Below are positions 26,171 to 36,360 of a stretch of 64,000 nt of DNA, piece after piece. The notes below the pieces were generated by a model. The model was not told the DNA's origin, did not search any database, and saw only the letters and a program-made list of their open reading frames with translations. The translations under genes and the position numbers were made by a program. Numbering within the stretch: position 1 is the stretch's first letter; each line of letters begins with the position of its first letter. Origin of the DNA: Paraplanobispora takensis (GTDB taxonomy: Bacteria > Actinomycetota > Actinomycetes > Streptosporangiales > Streptosporangiaceae); the NCBI RefSeq assembly GCF_016863195.1, contig NZ_BOOK01000010.1, positions 186,001-250,000 of the forward strand, given 5' to 3'.

Positions 26171-26851
26171 GTGCCCGTGAGCGGTGACGCGGGAGTGCGC
26201 CTGCCCTTCGCCGACCGGGCCGAGGCGGGCGGGCTCCTGGCCGGTCGGCTGGCCGGCCTGGGCCTGCGGGCTCCGGTCGTGCTGGCGCTGCCACGCGGGG
26301 GAGTGGCGGTGGCCGTCCCGATCGCGGCACGGCTCGGGGGCGTGCTCGACGTGCTGGTCAGCCGGAAGATAGGCCATCCGGTCAACCGCGAGTTCGGGGT
26401 GGGGGCGATCGCCGAGGGCGGCGAACCGGTGCTCGATCCGGACATGCTGCGGCGGTTGATGCCCTCGGGGGAGGATCTGCGCCGGGTGGTCGAGGCCGAG
26501 CGGGCCGAGCTGGCCCGGCGGGTCGCGGTCTACCGGGGGAGCAGACGGACGCCGGAGCCGGAGGGCAGGGACGTGGTCGTGGTCGACGACGGCATCGCCA
26601 CCGGCGTCACGGCCAGGGCCGCCTTGCGCGCGGTCAGGTCGCGGGCCCCGGCACGTCTGGTGCTCGCCGCTCCCGTGGCGGCGCCGGAGACGGTCCGGGC
26701 CATGCGGGGGGAGGCGGACGAGATCGTGGTGCTCGCCGCACCGCCGGGGTTCCACGCCGTGGGGCAGTGGTACCGGAGGTTCGACCAGCTCGACGACGAC
26801 GACGTTCTCGGCCTGCTCGACACCTGGGTCCGCGCGCGGAACAACGTGTGA
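26171..26851 (+). CDS. Phosphoribosyltransferase-domain protein
   Basis: A 226-residue type I phosphoribosyltransferase fold protein. The PRPP-binding loop is VVVVDDGIATGVTARAAL, and the N-terminal part has VVLALPRGGVAVAVPIAARL and DVLVSRKIGHPVNREFGVGAIAE. This branch is widespread in actinobacteria, sometimes fused to or beside hydrolases, and its nucleobase substrate is not known. GTG 26171. The stop codon lies inside a strong terminator stem shared with the convergent whiB gene. Confidence 0.88.
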   Translation: MPVSGDAGVRLPFADRAEAGGLLAGRLAGLGLRAPVVLALPRGGVAVAVPIAARLGGVLDVLVSRKIGHPVNREFGVGAIAEGGEPVLDPDMLRRLMPSGEDLRRVVEAERAELARRVAVYRGSRRTPEPEGRDVVVVDDGIATGVTARAALRAVRSRAPARLVLAAPVAAPETVRAMRGEADEIVVLAAPPGFHAVGQWYRRFDQLDDDDVLGLLDTWVRARNNV

Positions 26852-26880
26852 TCTCGCAGGGACGCCGGCGAGATCACACG
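26845..26880. terminator. Bidirectional terminator between convergent genes
   Basis: CGTGTGATCTCGC (26845-26857) pairs perfectly with GCGAGATCACACG (26868-26880), 13 bp with a 10-nt loop. It covers the phosphoribosyltransferase stop codon and lies 27 nt past the whiB stop on the other strand. Confidence 0.8.
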
Positions 26881-26907
26881 CGCGGGGGAAAGCCGGGTGG
26901 AGGTCGT

Positions 26908-27222
26908 TCAGGCGACGGCGCTGATGCCGGCGCTGGCGGCACGGCGCATGCGACGACGGCGCTCGGAGGCGCGCTCGTCCTCGTTCAGGCCGCCCCACGT
27001 GCCGTACTTCTCCGGACGGGACAGCGCGTAGTCAAGGCACTCGGCGCGGACGGGGCACTGGCCGCAGATGGCCTTGGCCTTGCGCTCGCGGATATCACGC
27101 TCGGGCTGACGCTCGCCATCGGGACCGAAGAAGAGCACAAGGTCCTCACCCCGGCACGCGGCGTCATCCTGCCAGCCCCAGCTGGGCCGAGGGCGGGCGG
27201 TCTGCCGACGTACCTGAGACAT
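26908..27222 (-). CDS. WhiB-family iron-sulfur transcription factor
   Basis: A 104-residue Wbl protein. The four cluster cysteines are in DDAACRGED, then AICGQCPVRAECLDYAL. The GTWGGLNEDER turn and the basic tail ERRRRMRRAA give the DNA/sigma-contact region. ATG 27222 is preceded by AAGGTGG; a longer upstream frame is not protein-like. The LFFGPDGERQPERDIRERKAK segment between cysteine 1 and 2 is longer than in WhiB1-type proteins. I do not assign a named subclass. Transcribed alone, convergent with the phosphoribosyltransferase gene. Confidence 0.93.
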   Translation of the reverse strand: MSQVRRQTARPRPSWGWQDDAACRGEDLVLFFGPDGERQPERDIRERKAKAICGQCPVRAECLDYALSRPEKYGTWGGLNEDERASERRRRMRRAASAGISAVA

Positions 27223-27326
27223 GAGAAAACCACCTTCTAGTGAGAAGTATTTCGGGTTACTACCGCATTGGACGCATTTGACGTCCCTGGTGCCAACGCC
27301 TGGACAGGCCGCGATGTTCCCTCTAG

Positions 27327-28265
27327 TCAGGTCAGAGCAGGCGTGGCGTACCGCACAGGCGTGAGCCTGTCCAGCGTGACCAGCCGATAGGTGGTGATCG
27401 TGTCGGCGCAAGCCGTACCACATGGCGTTGGCAACGTCATGGGTTCAACCACTACCCGAAAACGGGTGCCGCTACCGCGCACGATGGCTTCGGTGGCGGC
27501 TCCCTCCGACCTGGAGGACTCCGCGGCCACTCCGCCGACCGAGAGCTCGCCCGTGTGGGCACGGACGAAATGCTCGGCGGCTTGCAGTGGCTCAGGGATG
27601 CCTGCGCGTCCCCGGAAACGGTCGAGGATGACCTCGCCGGACCGGTACGCGTCGACTGCTGCGAGCGCAGCAGCTTGAGACATGCTGCCGTAGTAGAGCC
27701 CGTGTGGCAAGCACACCAGATTGGCGGCGTATCGATCGCCGCCAACATGTGATGTTTCCCATACTCTGTCCGGCCAAACATCGGCCAGGGAACGAGCGAG
27801 GGGAAGTCCAATGCGGGCGCAGCACGCGTTGCGCTTGGCGTGCGTACAGACCAGAAAAACCGGCTCACTCACAAGTATGCAGGACTTGGGGACCACTCCG
27901 GCCCGGAGAGCCTCCAGGTCAAGATCATCCGGGTCGTCGACGACGCCCTCGGCGAGCCAGGGTTCGGCCGCCGTGGAGTCCGCGACCATGACGTGAATGC
28001 CGTCCCCGCCGGGGGTTCTGCGTCCCGGCCGGCGGATGAGCTGGGGGCGGATGCCGAGGCTCGTCGCCCGTTTGATAAGAGTGTGAATCTCTTCCGGAAG
28101 GTCGCAGTCCTCCAGATGAGAGGCCCAGGGCCCGGAATGCTCGATGAGCAACCAGAAACGGGCCCCGACCGTCGCACTGGCGTGCACCGGCAGCTCGCCG
28201 GTGTGGCAGCCGGGGGGATGCTCGCACCCCTTGGCCGCCTTGCCCGGAACGCCTGCCGTGGTCAC
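27327..28265 (-). CDS. Sucrase/ferredoxin-like protein under iron control
   Basis: A 312-residue protein of the Suc_Fer-like family (PF06999). The thioredoxin-like ferredoxin part has VCTHAKRNACCARIGLPLARSL and SHVGGDRYAANLVCLPHG, supplying Cys/His ligands for a 2Fe-2S cluster. An N-terminal CEHPPGCHTGELP adds further cysteines. The first His of the canonical HxGGH is kept, but the second is Asp-Arg. An iron box lies 20 nt upstream of the GTG start, so it should be made under iron starvation; a ferric-siderophore reductase or electron-carrier role is a reasonable inference. No siderophore genes are adjacent. Confidence 0.85.
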   Translation of the reverse strand: MTTAGVPGKAAKGCEHPPGCHTGELPVHASATVGARFWLLIEHSGPWASHLEDCDLPEEIHTLIKRATSLGIRPQLIRRPGRRTPGGDGIHVMVADSTAAEPWLAEGVVDDPDDLDLEALRAGVVPKSCILVSEPVFLVCTHAKRNACCARIGLPLARSLADVWPDRVWETSHVGGDRYAANLVCLPHGLYYGSMSQAAALAAVDAYRSGEVILDRFRGRAGIPEPLQAAEHFVRAHTGELSVGGVAAESSRSEGAATEAIVRGSGTRFRVVVEPMTLPTPCGTACADTITTYRLVTLDRLTPVRYATPALT

Positions 28266-28284
28266 ACACTCCCCCTATCCGTTG

Positions 28285-28303
28285 TTAGGTAAGACTAACC
28301 TAA
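28285..28303 (-). promoter_or_regulatory. DmdR/IdeR iron box
   Basis: TTAGGTAAGACTAACCTAA matches the 19-bp actinobacterial iron-box consensus TTAGGTTAGGCTAACCTAA at 17 positions. Its edge is 20 nt upstream of the sucrase/ferredoxin-like start, an ideal place for Fe(II)-dependent repression. Confidence 0.9.
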
Positions 28304-28356
28304 CGGATCAGGGGAATCGTTGTGGGTGTAGAACTGCCCAAAGCTGGGAAAAATAT

Positions 28357-29877
28357 CTACTCCCGATAATCCAGTGCCGCCTGTGCCGCGGGCAGCGCCG
28401 CCCGCCTGTCCTCCGCGACCAGGCCGATCCGGGTCCGCCGGTCCAGCAGGTCGCCGGCGTCCAGCGCCCCCTCGTGCCGGACCGCCCAGAGGAGTTCGGC
28501 CATCGTGACGCCGGTGGGCAGCCGCTCGGCCAGCGCCGGGTCCCGCTCGGCCAGCTCGTGCACGGCCCCCGCCTCGCCGCCGTACCTCTCCAGCAGTCGC
28601 GCCGGCGCCGTGACGCCCGGGTGCGCGAGGCCGGCGTGCACGGCGCCGACCAGGGGCAGGCGCGCCGTACGGCTCGCGCCCGCGCCCAGGCGGCGGGTCC
28701 GGACCGCCAGGTCGACCGCGTCCTCGGCCATCCGCCGGTAGGTGGTGAGCTTGCCGCCCACGACCGTGATCACCCCGTCGGAGGAGGTCAGCAGCGCGTG
28801 CCTCCTGGACAGGTCGGCGGTGCGCCCCTCGGCCGCCAGCAGCGGGCGCAGCCCGGCGAAGGCGCCGGCCACCTCCTCGCGCCGCACCTCGGTCTCCAGC
28901 ACCGAGTTGAGCACGCCGAGCAGGAACCTCACGTCCTCCTCCGGCGCCTCGGGGACGTCGGGGACCGGCCCCTCCACCGGCTCGTCGGTCAGGCCCACGT
29001 AGACGCGCCCGTCGGCCTGGGGCAGCACCAGCGCGAAGCGGTTGCCCTCGCCGGGGATCGGCACGTGCAGCCCGGTGCGCAGCCCCGGCAGGGTCTCCGG
29101 CCGCAGCACCAGGTGGGTGCCGCGCGAGGGCCGCAGCCGGATGGCCGGGTCGAGCCGCGCGGCCCAGACCCCCGCGGCGTTGATCACGGCCCGCGCCCGG
29201 ATCGTGAAGGTCTCGCCGGTGAGCTCGTCGCGCACCCGCGCCTCCCGCCCGCCCAGCTCCAGCGCCCGGCACCGGGTCAGGACCCGGGCCCCGTGCGCGG
29301 CGGCGGTCCTGGCCAGCGCGACCACCAGCCGGGCGTCGTCGACCAGCCGCCCGTCCCACGACAGCAGCGCCCCGCGCAGCCCTCGCGGGCTCAGCGGCGC
29401 GGCCAGCTCGCGCGCCCGCCCGGCCGAGACCCGCGAGGGGCCGGGCAGCAGCCGGCGCGGGGTGCGGGCGGCGGCGCGCAGCCCGTCGCCCAGCCGGTAG
29501 CCGGTCATCAGGGTCGCCGCCTGGGCGCCGGAGACCCGCGGGGTCAGCGGCAGCAGGTACGGCTGCGCCCGCACCAGGTGCGGGGCGGTGCGGGCGAGCA
29601 GGACGCCGCGCTCCACCGCGCTCTCGTGCGCCACCCCGATCTGCCCCTTGGCGAGATAGCGCAGGCCGCCGTGGATCATCTTGGAGCTCCACCGCGAGGT
29701 GCCGAAGGCCAGGTCGCAGGCGTCGATCGCGGCCACCGACAGGCCGCGCGAGGCGGCGTCGAGCGCGGCCCCGGCGCCGGTGGCGCCCAGCCCGACCACC
29801 AGCACGTCGACGGTCCGGCCGCCGGCCAGCTCGGCGAGCTCGCGGGAGCGGCGGGCGGCGTTGAGGGAGGACTTCAC
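28357..29877 (-). CDS. glpD: Glycerol-3-phosphate dehydrogenase (FAD)
   Basis: A 506-residue membrane-associated flavoprotein oxidising glycerol 3-phosphate to DHAP. It has the dinucleotide fold VDVLVVGLGATGAGAALDAASRG, GTSRWSSKMIHGGLRYL, VINAAGVWA, RGTHLVL and VGGKLTTYRRMAEDAVD; the C-terminal helical domain ends AALDYRE. The start is GTG 29877, overlapping the stop of the TetR gene as GTGA, so translation is coupled to the regulator. The gene pair faces an alkyl-DHAP-synthase-like flavoprotein gene, so a DHAP-centred ether-lipid function is conceivable. Confidence 0.9.
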   Translation of the reverse strand: MKSSLNAARRSRELAELAGGRTVDVLVVGLGATGAGAALDAASRGLSVAAIDACDLAFGTSRWSSKMIHGGLRYLAKGQIGVAHESAVERGVLLARTAPHLVRAQPYLLPLTPRVSGAQAATLMTGYRLGDGLRAAARTPRRLLPGPSRVSAGRARELAAPLSPRGLRGALLSWDGRLVDDARLVVALARTAAAHGARVLTRCRALELGGREARVRDELTGETFTIRARAVINAAGVWAARLDPAIRLRPSRGTHLVLRPETLPGLRTGLHVPIPGEGNRFALVLPQADGRVYVGLTDEPVEGPVPDVPEAPEEDVRFLLGVLNSVLETEVRREEVAGAFAGLRPLLAAEGRTADLSRRHALLTSSDGVITVVGGKLTTYRRMAEDAVDLAVRTRRLGAGASRTARLPLVGAVHAGLAHPGVTAPARLLERYGGEAGAVHELAERDPALAERLPTGVTMAELLWAVRHEGALDAGDLLDRRTRIGLVAEDRRAALPAAQAALDYRE

Positions 29878-30476
29878 GGCGACAGGTACCTCTCCAGGAG
29901 TGCGGTCAGCTCGGCGTCCAGCTCGTCCCGGGTGACGGGGCCGAGCATGGTGGGGCCGGACAGCAGGAAGGACTGGGCGGTCAGCAGCACGGCCCTGGCC
30001 ATCGCCACGGGGTCGCCGGGCCGTACGGTGCCCCGCTCCTGGCCCCGGGCGACGGCCTGCTCGACGAGGGCGAGCATGGCCTCGTGGCTGGAGCCCCGGC
30101 GGTCGAGCAGGTAGGGCAGGAGCAGCTCTGGATCGACCTCGACGATCTTCCGCCAGAGCGGGTGGCCGCGCAGCTCCCCGACCACCCCGACGGCCGCGGT
30201 GACCGGGTCGCCGGTGGCGAAGCGCCCGGCCACGCGCACCCACTCCCTGGTCATCAGGTCGGCGACCAGGCTCCGTACGTCGGGCCAGTGCCGGTAGACG
30301 GTCATCCGGGACACCCCGGCCCGCCGCGCCACGTCGGTGAGCGTGGTGCGGCGCACCCCGACGGCCAGCACCATCTCGCGCGCGGCGTCGAGGACGACCT
30401 CGCCGTGCCTGCCGCTCCGGGACTCCTCGGAGTCCTCGGGCTGCTCCCTGCCCTTATTGTGACGAATGGACGTCAT
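29874..30476 (-). CDS. TetR-family regulator of the glpD region
   Basis: A 200-residue repressor-type protein with the helix-turn-helix VGVRRTTLTDVARRAGVSRMTVYRHWPDVRSLVADLM at about 40-75 and a C-terminal ligand domain. It is the first gene of an operon with glpD (GTGA overlap) and divergent from the flavoprotein gene, with start codons almost touching. It probably controls both directions through the inverted repeat at 30458-30484, as TetR proteins in such layouts usually do. Ligand unknown. Confidence 0.9.
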   Translation of the reverse strand: MTSIRHNKGREQPEDSEESRSGRHGEVVLDAAREMVLAVGVRRTTLTDVARRAGVSRMTVYRHWPDVRSLVADLMTREWVRVAGRFATGDPVTAAVGVVGELRGHPLWRKIVEVDPELLLPYLLDRRGSSHEAMLALVEQAVARGQERGTVRPGDPVAMARAVLLTAQSFLLSGPTMLGPVTRDELDAELTALLERYLSP

Positions 30477-30484
30477 ATGTCACA
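30458..30484. promoter_or_regulatory. Inverted repeat at the divergent tetR/flavoprotein starts
   Basis: TGTGAC (30458-30463) and GTCACA (30479-30484) flank a 15-nt spacer containing GACGTC. It overlaps the TetR start codon and precedes the likely flavoprotein start, so it is a candidate TetR operator. Confidence 0.5.
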
Positions 30485-32130
30485 GTGTAGAGGTGGAAAC
30501 TCACCGTGCGGAAGTAGAGACCCCGGCGGCCCCGGCGAGTGCCGCCGAACCGATGCTCTGGTCCGGCTGGGGCGATCCCGCCGAGGCCGCGGACCTGCCC
30601 GAGCCGGTCGCGAAGCTGCTGCGGGAGGTGCTGGGCGTGCGCCCGCCGGCGAGCCCGGCCGGAAGCTGGGAGGAGGTGCGGCTGCCCGTCACGGCCCTGC
30701 CCCCCGAGGCGCTGACCGAACTGACCGGCGTGGTCGGCGAGGGGTACGTGTGCTCCGGTGACGAGGACCGGGTCCGCCACACCCGGGGCAAGTCCACCCC
30801 CGACCTGATGCGCATGCGCGCCGGTGACGGCTCCGACGCCCCCGACGCCGTGGTGCTGCCCGGCTCGCACGAGGAGGTGCTGCGGGTGCTGCGGGTCTGC
30901 GCCGCGCACCGGGTCGCGGTGGTGCCCTTCGGCGGCGGCACCTCGGTCGTCGGCGGGCTGACCCCTCGGCGGGAGGGGTTCACCGGGGTCGTCGCCCTGG
31001 ACCTGGCCCGGCTGAACCGGCTCGTCTCGGTGGACACCGAGTCGATGATCGCGGAGCTGGAGCCGGGCCTGCGCGCGCCGCAGGCCGAGGAGCTCCTGGC
31101 CGCGCACGGTCTCACCCTGGGGCACTTCCCCCAGTCGTTCGAGTACGCCACGCTGGGCGGCTTCGCCGCGGCCCGCTCCAGCGGCCAGGCCTCGGCCGGT
31201 TACGGCCGGTTCGACGACATGGTGGCCGGCATGACCGTGGCCACCCCGCGCGGCACCCTCGATCTGGGCCGCGCGCCCAAGTCCGCCGCCGGGCCCGACC
31301 TGCGCCAGGTGATCCTCGGCTCCGAGGGCGCCTTCGGCGTGATCACCTCGCTCCGGCTCCGGGTGCGGCCGGTCCCGCAGGTCCGGGTCTACGAGGGCTG
31401 GCGGTTCGAGTCGTTCGCGGCCGGGTCGGCCGCGCTGCGCAAGCTCGCCCAGGACGGCCCGGTGCCCACCGTGCTGCGCCTGTCGGACGAGACCGAGACG
31501 ATGATCGGCCTGGCCAAGCCCGCGGAGCTCGGTGAGCTGGGCGGCATGGCCTCCGGGGCGGGCTGCCTGGTCGTGGCCGGCTACGAGGGCGCCGCCGAGG
31601 AGGTGCCCGCGCGGCGTGAGCGGGCCGCCGCGGTGCTGGCCGGGCTCGGCGGGACCTTCCTGGGCACCGGGCCCGGCCAGGCCTGGGCGCACGGCCGCTA
31701 CGCGGCCCCCTACCTGCGCGACTCCCTGCTCGCGGCCGGGGCCACGGTGGAGACCCTGGAGACGGCCGGGTTCTGGGCCGACCTGCCGCGCCTGTACGAC
31801 GCCGTACGGCTGGCGCTGCACGGCGCGCTCGGCTCGCCGCTGGTGATGTGCCACATCTCGCACGTGTACGGCACCGGCGCCTCGCTCTACTTCACGGTCG
31901 TCACGGCCCAGAGCGAGGACCCGATCGCGCAGTGGGAGGCGGCCAAGCGCGCGGCGAACGAGGCGATCGTCGCCGCGGGCGGCACCATCTCCCACCACCA
32001 CGGCGTCGGCCGCGACCACCGCGGGCCGTACGCCGCCGAGATCGGCGAGCTGGGCGTGGAGATCCTGCGCGGGATCAAGGAACGCCTCGACCCCGAGGGG
32101 ATCCTCAACCCCGGGGTGCTGATCCCCTGA
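30466..32130 (+). CDS. FAD-binding oxidase, alkyl-DHAP synthase-like
   Basis: A protein of up to 554 residues of the vanillyl-alcohol-oxidase family. The FAD domain has VVPFGGGTSVVGGLTPRREG and the long-range GSEGAFGVITSLRLRVRP. The C-terminal part carries GTISHHHGVGRDH near residue 508, the histidine cluster of alkyl-dihydroxyacetonephosphate synthases, and ends LDPEGILNPGVLIP. It would exchange the acyl group of acyl-DHAP for a fatty alcohol if it is a true synthase. The start is uncertain: ATG 30466 overlaps the divergent TetR start by 11 nt, GTG 30493 or ATG 30553 (MLWSGWGDP, the first conserved stretch) are better placed for an intergenic promoter. Confidence 0.82.
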   Translation: MDVICHSVEVETHRAEVETPAAPASAAEPMLWSGWGDPAEAADLPEPVAKLLREVLGVRPPASPAGSWEEVRLPVTALPPEALTELTGVVGEGYVCSGDEDRVRHTRGKSTPDLMRMRAGDGSDAPDAVVLPGSHEEVLRVLRVCAAHRVAVVPFGGGTSVVGGLTPRREGFTGVVALDLARLNRLVSVDTESMIAELEPGLRAPQAEELLAAHGLTLGHFPQSFEYATLGGFAAARSSGQASAGYGRFDDMVAGMTVATPRGTLDLGRAPKSAAGPDLRQVILGSEGAFGVITSLRLRVRPVPQVRVYEGWRFESFAAGSAALRKLAQDGPVPTVLRLSDETETMIGLAKPAELGELGGMASGAGCLVVAGYEGAAEEVPARRERAAAVLAGLGGTFLGTGPGQAWAHGRYAAPYLRDSLLAAGATVETLETAGFWADLPRLYDAVRLALHGALGSPLVMCHISHVYGTGASLYFTVVTAQSEDPIAQWEAAKRAANEAIVAAGGTISHHHGVGRDHRGPYAAEIGELGVEILRGIKERLDPEGILNPGVLIP

Positions 32131-32196
32131 GGGCGGACTTCCCGCAGCCCGGGCCCCCGCAGCCCGGGCCCCGCCACCCGGGTCCCCGCCGGCCGG

Positions 32197-32682
32197 TCAT
32201 CCGGGCGGCGGGGGAGGGGGAGTGCGGTCGGAGGCCGGCCAGACGTAGGGCAGGTCGTCCGGCTCGTCGCCGAAGAGCGGACGGTAGTGGTCCGGGAGCT
32301 TGCGCAGCAGGGACGAGCGGTGGCTGAGGTGGAAGGCGGGGTCGCCCAGCCAGGGCGGCAGCTCGCCCGCCTGCCCGAGCAGCTCCTGGGAGCGCGGGGC
32401 CTCGACGCCGCGCCGCTCGGTCAGCTCCCGCGCCATCGTCTCCGAGCAGGTGTCGGCCCGGCCCGCGGAGCACCAGTGCCCGCAGATCTCCAGGCCGTAC
32501 CTGACCAGGGCCTCCTCGTAGCCGGTCCACATCCGCACCGCCGGGTGGTTGCGCCAGCCGTACCCCGGCACGGTCAGCGCGCGCAGCACCTGGAGCGTCT
32601 CGACCCGCTGCTTGCCGAGCCGCAGCGGGTCGAGGACCGCCGCGGTGGCGGCGAAGTCGGGATAGGGGAGGAAGGTCTGCAT
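32197..32682 (-). CDS. Conserved small protein, MSMEG_6728 type
   Basis: A 161-residue cytoplasmic protein starting MQTFLPYPDFAATAAVLDP and LRLGKQRVETLQVLRAL, then YGWRNHPAVRMWTGYEEALVRYGLEICGHW. This N-terminal pattern is the MSMEG_6728 family, distantly related to pyrimidine-dimer DNA glycosylase-like (Pyr_excise) proteins. A DNA-repair role is therefore possible but unproven. The tail is a proline run (TPPPPPPG). ATG 32682 with AGGGGAGGAAGG-like purines nearby on the coding strand is not clear, so the start rests on conservation. The 281-nt gap to the right holds no supported gene. Confidence 0.8.
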   Translation of the reverse strand: MQTFLPYPDFAATAAVLDPLRLGKQRVETLQVLRALTVPGYGWRNHPAVRMWTGYEEALVRYGLEICGHWCSAGRADTCSETMARELTERRGVEAPRSQELLGQAGELPPWLGDPAFHLSHRSSLLRKLPDHYRPLFGDEPDDLPYVWPASDRTPPPPPPG

Positions 32683-32963
32683 CGCCGTCCTCGGGTCAGG
32701 GGCGCGGGTACGGCGCGCCCGGACGGGCCCCGGGACGCCGCGCCGGGGTGGGTCCGCCGGCCGTGCCAGGCGTACCCGCCCGGGCGCCGGGCACGCGGGC
32801 CGCAGGGAAAGCGCCCCTGGGCGCGGGGTCAAATGTCCGCCCGCCCCGGACCGGCGGCGGGCCGGATTCCACGGGGCGGAGCGGGCGGAGGGCCGGGCGC
32901 CCGCCGGAACGGTCCGGGGCGGGCGGGCCGGGGACCCCGCAAGACGGTCATCCGCCGGGGAGC

Positions 32964-34091
32964 TCAGAAGACGATCACCTGGCGGACGGCCTCGCCGGTG
33001 TGCAGGCGGTCGAAGCCCTCGTTGACCTCCTCCAGGGTGAGCCGGTGCGACAGCAGCGCGTCCACCGGCAGGATCCCCGCCCTGTACATCTCGACGAAGC
33101 GCGGCACGTCCCTGCGCGGGACGCACGAGCCGAGATAGCTGCCCTTGAGCGTGCGCTCCTCGGCGACCAGGCTCAGCGCGGGCAGGACCAGCTCGCGGGA
33201 GGGGTCGGGCAGGCCCACGGTCACCGTCGTGCCGCCCCGGGCCGTGGCCCGGTAGGCCTGCTCCAGGACCGGGACCACCCCGGTGGTGTCGATCACCTTC
33301 CCGGCGCCGCCGCGGGTGATCTCCCTGACCGCCTCGACGGCGTCCGGGCCGCCCGCGACGGTGTGCGTCGCGCCCAGCTCGCGCGCCAGCTCCAGCTTGG
33401 ACTCCACCACGTCGATCGCGACCAGCGTCGCCGCCCCGGCCGCCTTGGCCGCCAGCAGCGCGGCCAGCCCGACCCCGCCCAGGCCGAACACCGCGACGCC
33501 GTCGCCGGGCTCGACCCGGGCGCTGTAGAACGCGGCGCCCGCGCCGGTCAGGACGGCGCAGCCGAACAGTGCGGCGATCTCGGGGGGCAGCTCCGGGTCG
33601 ACCTTGACCGCCGAGCGCGCCGACACGACCGTGTACTCGGAGAAGGCCGACACGCCGAGATGGTGCCGGGGGCGGCCGCCGGAGGCGTCGCTGAAGCGCA
33701 GCCCGCCGCCGAGCAGGGTGCCGCTGCCGTTGGCCGCCGCGCCCGGCTCGCACAGCGCGGGGCGGCCCCCGGAGCAGGGCGCGCAGTGCCCGCAGGCCGG
33801 GACGAACGCCAGCACCACGTGGTCGCCCGGGGCGAACTCGGTGCCCTCGCCGGTGGCCACGACCTCGCCCGCGGCCTCGTGCCCCAGGGCCATGGGCAGC
33901 GGGCGCAGCCGGGAACCGTTGATCACCGACAGGTCCGAGTGGCACAGCCCCGCCGCGCGCACCCGGATCAGCAGCTCGCCGGGGCCGGGCGGGTCGAGCG
34001 TCAGCGGCACGACCTCCAGGGGGCGGGAGTCCGCGTAGGGGGCCGGGCGGCCCGACTCGACCAGGACCGCGGCCCGGGTGGACGTGCTCAT
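32964..34091 (-). CDS. Zinc-dependent alcohol dehydrogenase
   Basis: A 375-residue medium-chain dehydrogenase. The catalytic zinc ligands are in AGLCHSDLSV and LGHEAAGEV; the structural zinc lobe is ACGHCAPCSGGRPALC. The NAD-binding GVAVFGLGGVGLAALLAAKAAGA and IDVVESKLELARELGATHTV identify NAD(H) use. Resembles the class III-like NAD-dependent alcohol dehydrogenases of mycobacteria. ATG 34091 lies in ATGA over the stop of the thioesterase gene, so the two are coupled and may act on the same acyl or alcohol pathway. Confidence 0.92.
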   Translation of the reverse strand: MSTSTRAAVLVESGRPAPYADSRPLEVVPLTLDPPGPGELLIRVRAAGLCHSDLSVINGSRLRPLPMALGHEAAGEVVATGEGTEFAPGDHVVLAFVPACGHCAPCSGGRPALCEPGAAANGSGTLLGGGLRFSDASGGRPRHHLGVSAFSEYTVVSARSAVKVDPELPPEIAALFGCAVLTGAGAAFYSARVEPGDGVAVFGLGGVGLAALLAAKAAGAATLVAIDVVESKLELARELGATHTVAGGPDAVEAVREITRGGAGKVIDTTGVVPVLEQAYRATARGGTTVTVGLPDPSRELVLPALSLVAEERTLKGSYLGSCVPRRDVPRFVEMYRAGILPVDALLSHRLTLEEVNEGFDRLHTGEAVRQVIVF

Positions 34092-34498
34092 TCGTCGATC
34101 ACCAGTTTCTGCATGGCGGCGCGCAGCGGCGCCGGGATCTCGGCGGGCCTGCGGCTCTCCCGGTCCACGAAGACGTGGACGAAGTGGCCCTCGGCCACGA
34201 CCGTCTCGCCGTCCTCGCGGAACAGGCCCAGCTCGTAGCGGACGCTGGAGCGGCCCAGCCTCCCGATCCTGAGCCCGACCCTGACGGCCTCGGGGAAGGA
34301 GATCGAGGCCTTGTAGAGGCAGTGCGACTCCACGCACAGGCCGATGACGTCACCGCCGTGGATGTCCAGGCCCGCGGTCCTGATCAGCCACGTGTTGATC
34401 ACCGTGTCCATCAGCGAGTAGTGGACCGCGTTGTTCATGTGGCCGTAGACGTCGTTGTCCTTCCACCGTGTGGGGACGGTCTCCCAGTGCGCGTACAC
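34088..34498 (-). CDS. Acyl-CoA thioesterase (4HBT hotdog fold)
   Basis: A 136-residue hotdog thioesterase of the 4-hydroxybenzoyl-CoA thioesterase group. TRWKDNDVYGHMNNAVHYSLMDTVIN carries the catalytic aspartate region, and SSVRYELGLFREDGETVVAEGHFVHVFVD is the central helix/strand part. It would release a free acid from an acyl-CoA in the cytoplasm. GTG 34498. First gene of a two-gene operon with the alcohol dehydrogenase (4-nt overlap). Confidence 0.9.
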   Translation of the reverse strand: MYAHWETVPTRWKDNDVYGHMNNAVHYSLMDTVINTWLIRTAGLDIHGGDVIGLCVESHCLYKASISFPEAVRVGLRIGRLGRSSVRYELGLFREDGETVVAEGHFVHVFVDRESRRPAEIPAPLRAAMQKLVIDE

Positions 34499-34682
34499 GG
34501 ACAGAACTATATTCCAGAGCCGTACGGCGGGCTCCCCCGGCCCGCGGCGGCCGATCTTCCGGCGGACGGGCGAGTGGAGGCCGTTTGCTTACACCTGTGT
34601 CACTTTTGGAGGAAATCTCCGCTCCGGTGTGATCAGCCCAACTTATGATCGTCCGCTGTGACCGCATACGGACTTCCCCCCC

Positions 34683-36302
<1,620 letters not shown>

Positions 36303-36329
36303 GGATCTTTACCCCGGCGCTTCCCGAAC

Positions 36330-36355
36330 GGCCGCGTGATCGCCCGATCACGGCC
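36330..36355 (+). terminator. Hairpin between kinase and phosphoesterase genes
   Basis: CGTGATC (36335-36341) pairs with GATCACG (36346-36352) over GCCC, extended by GGC/GCC with a small bulge. It lies about 30 nt after the kinase stop and just before the next ATG at 36361. Confidence 0.5.
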
Positions 36356-36360
36356 AGAAT

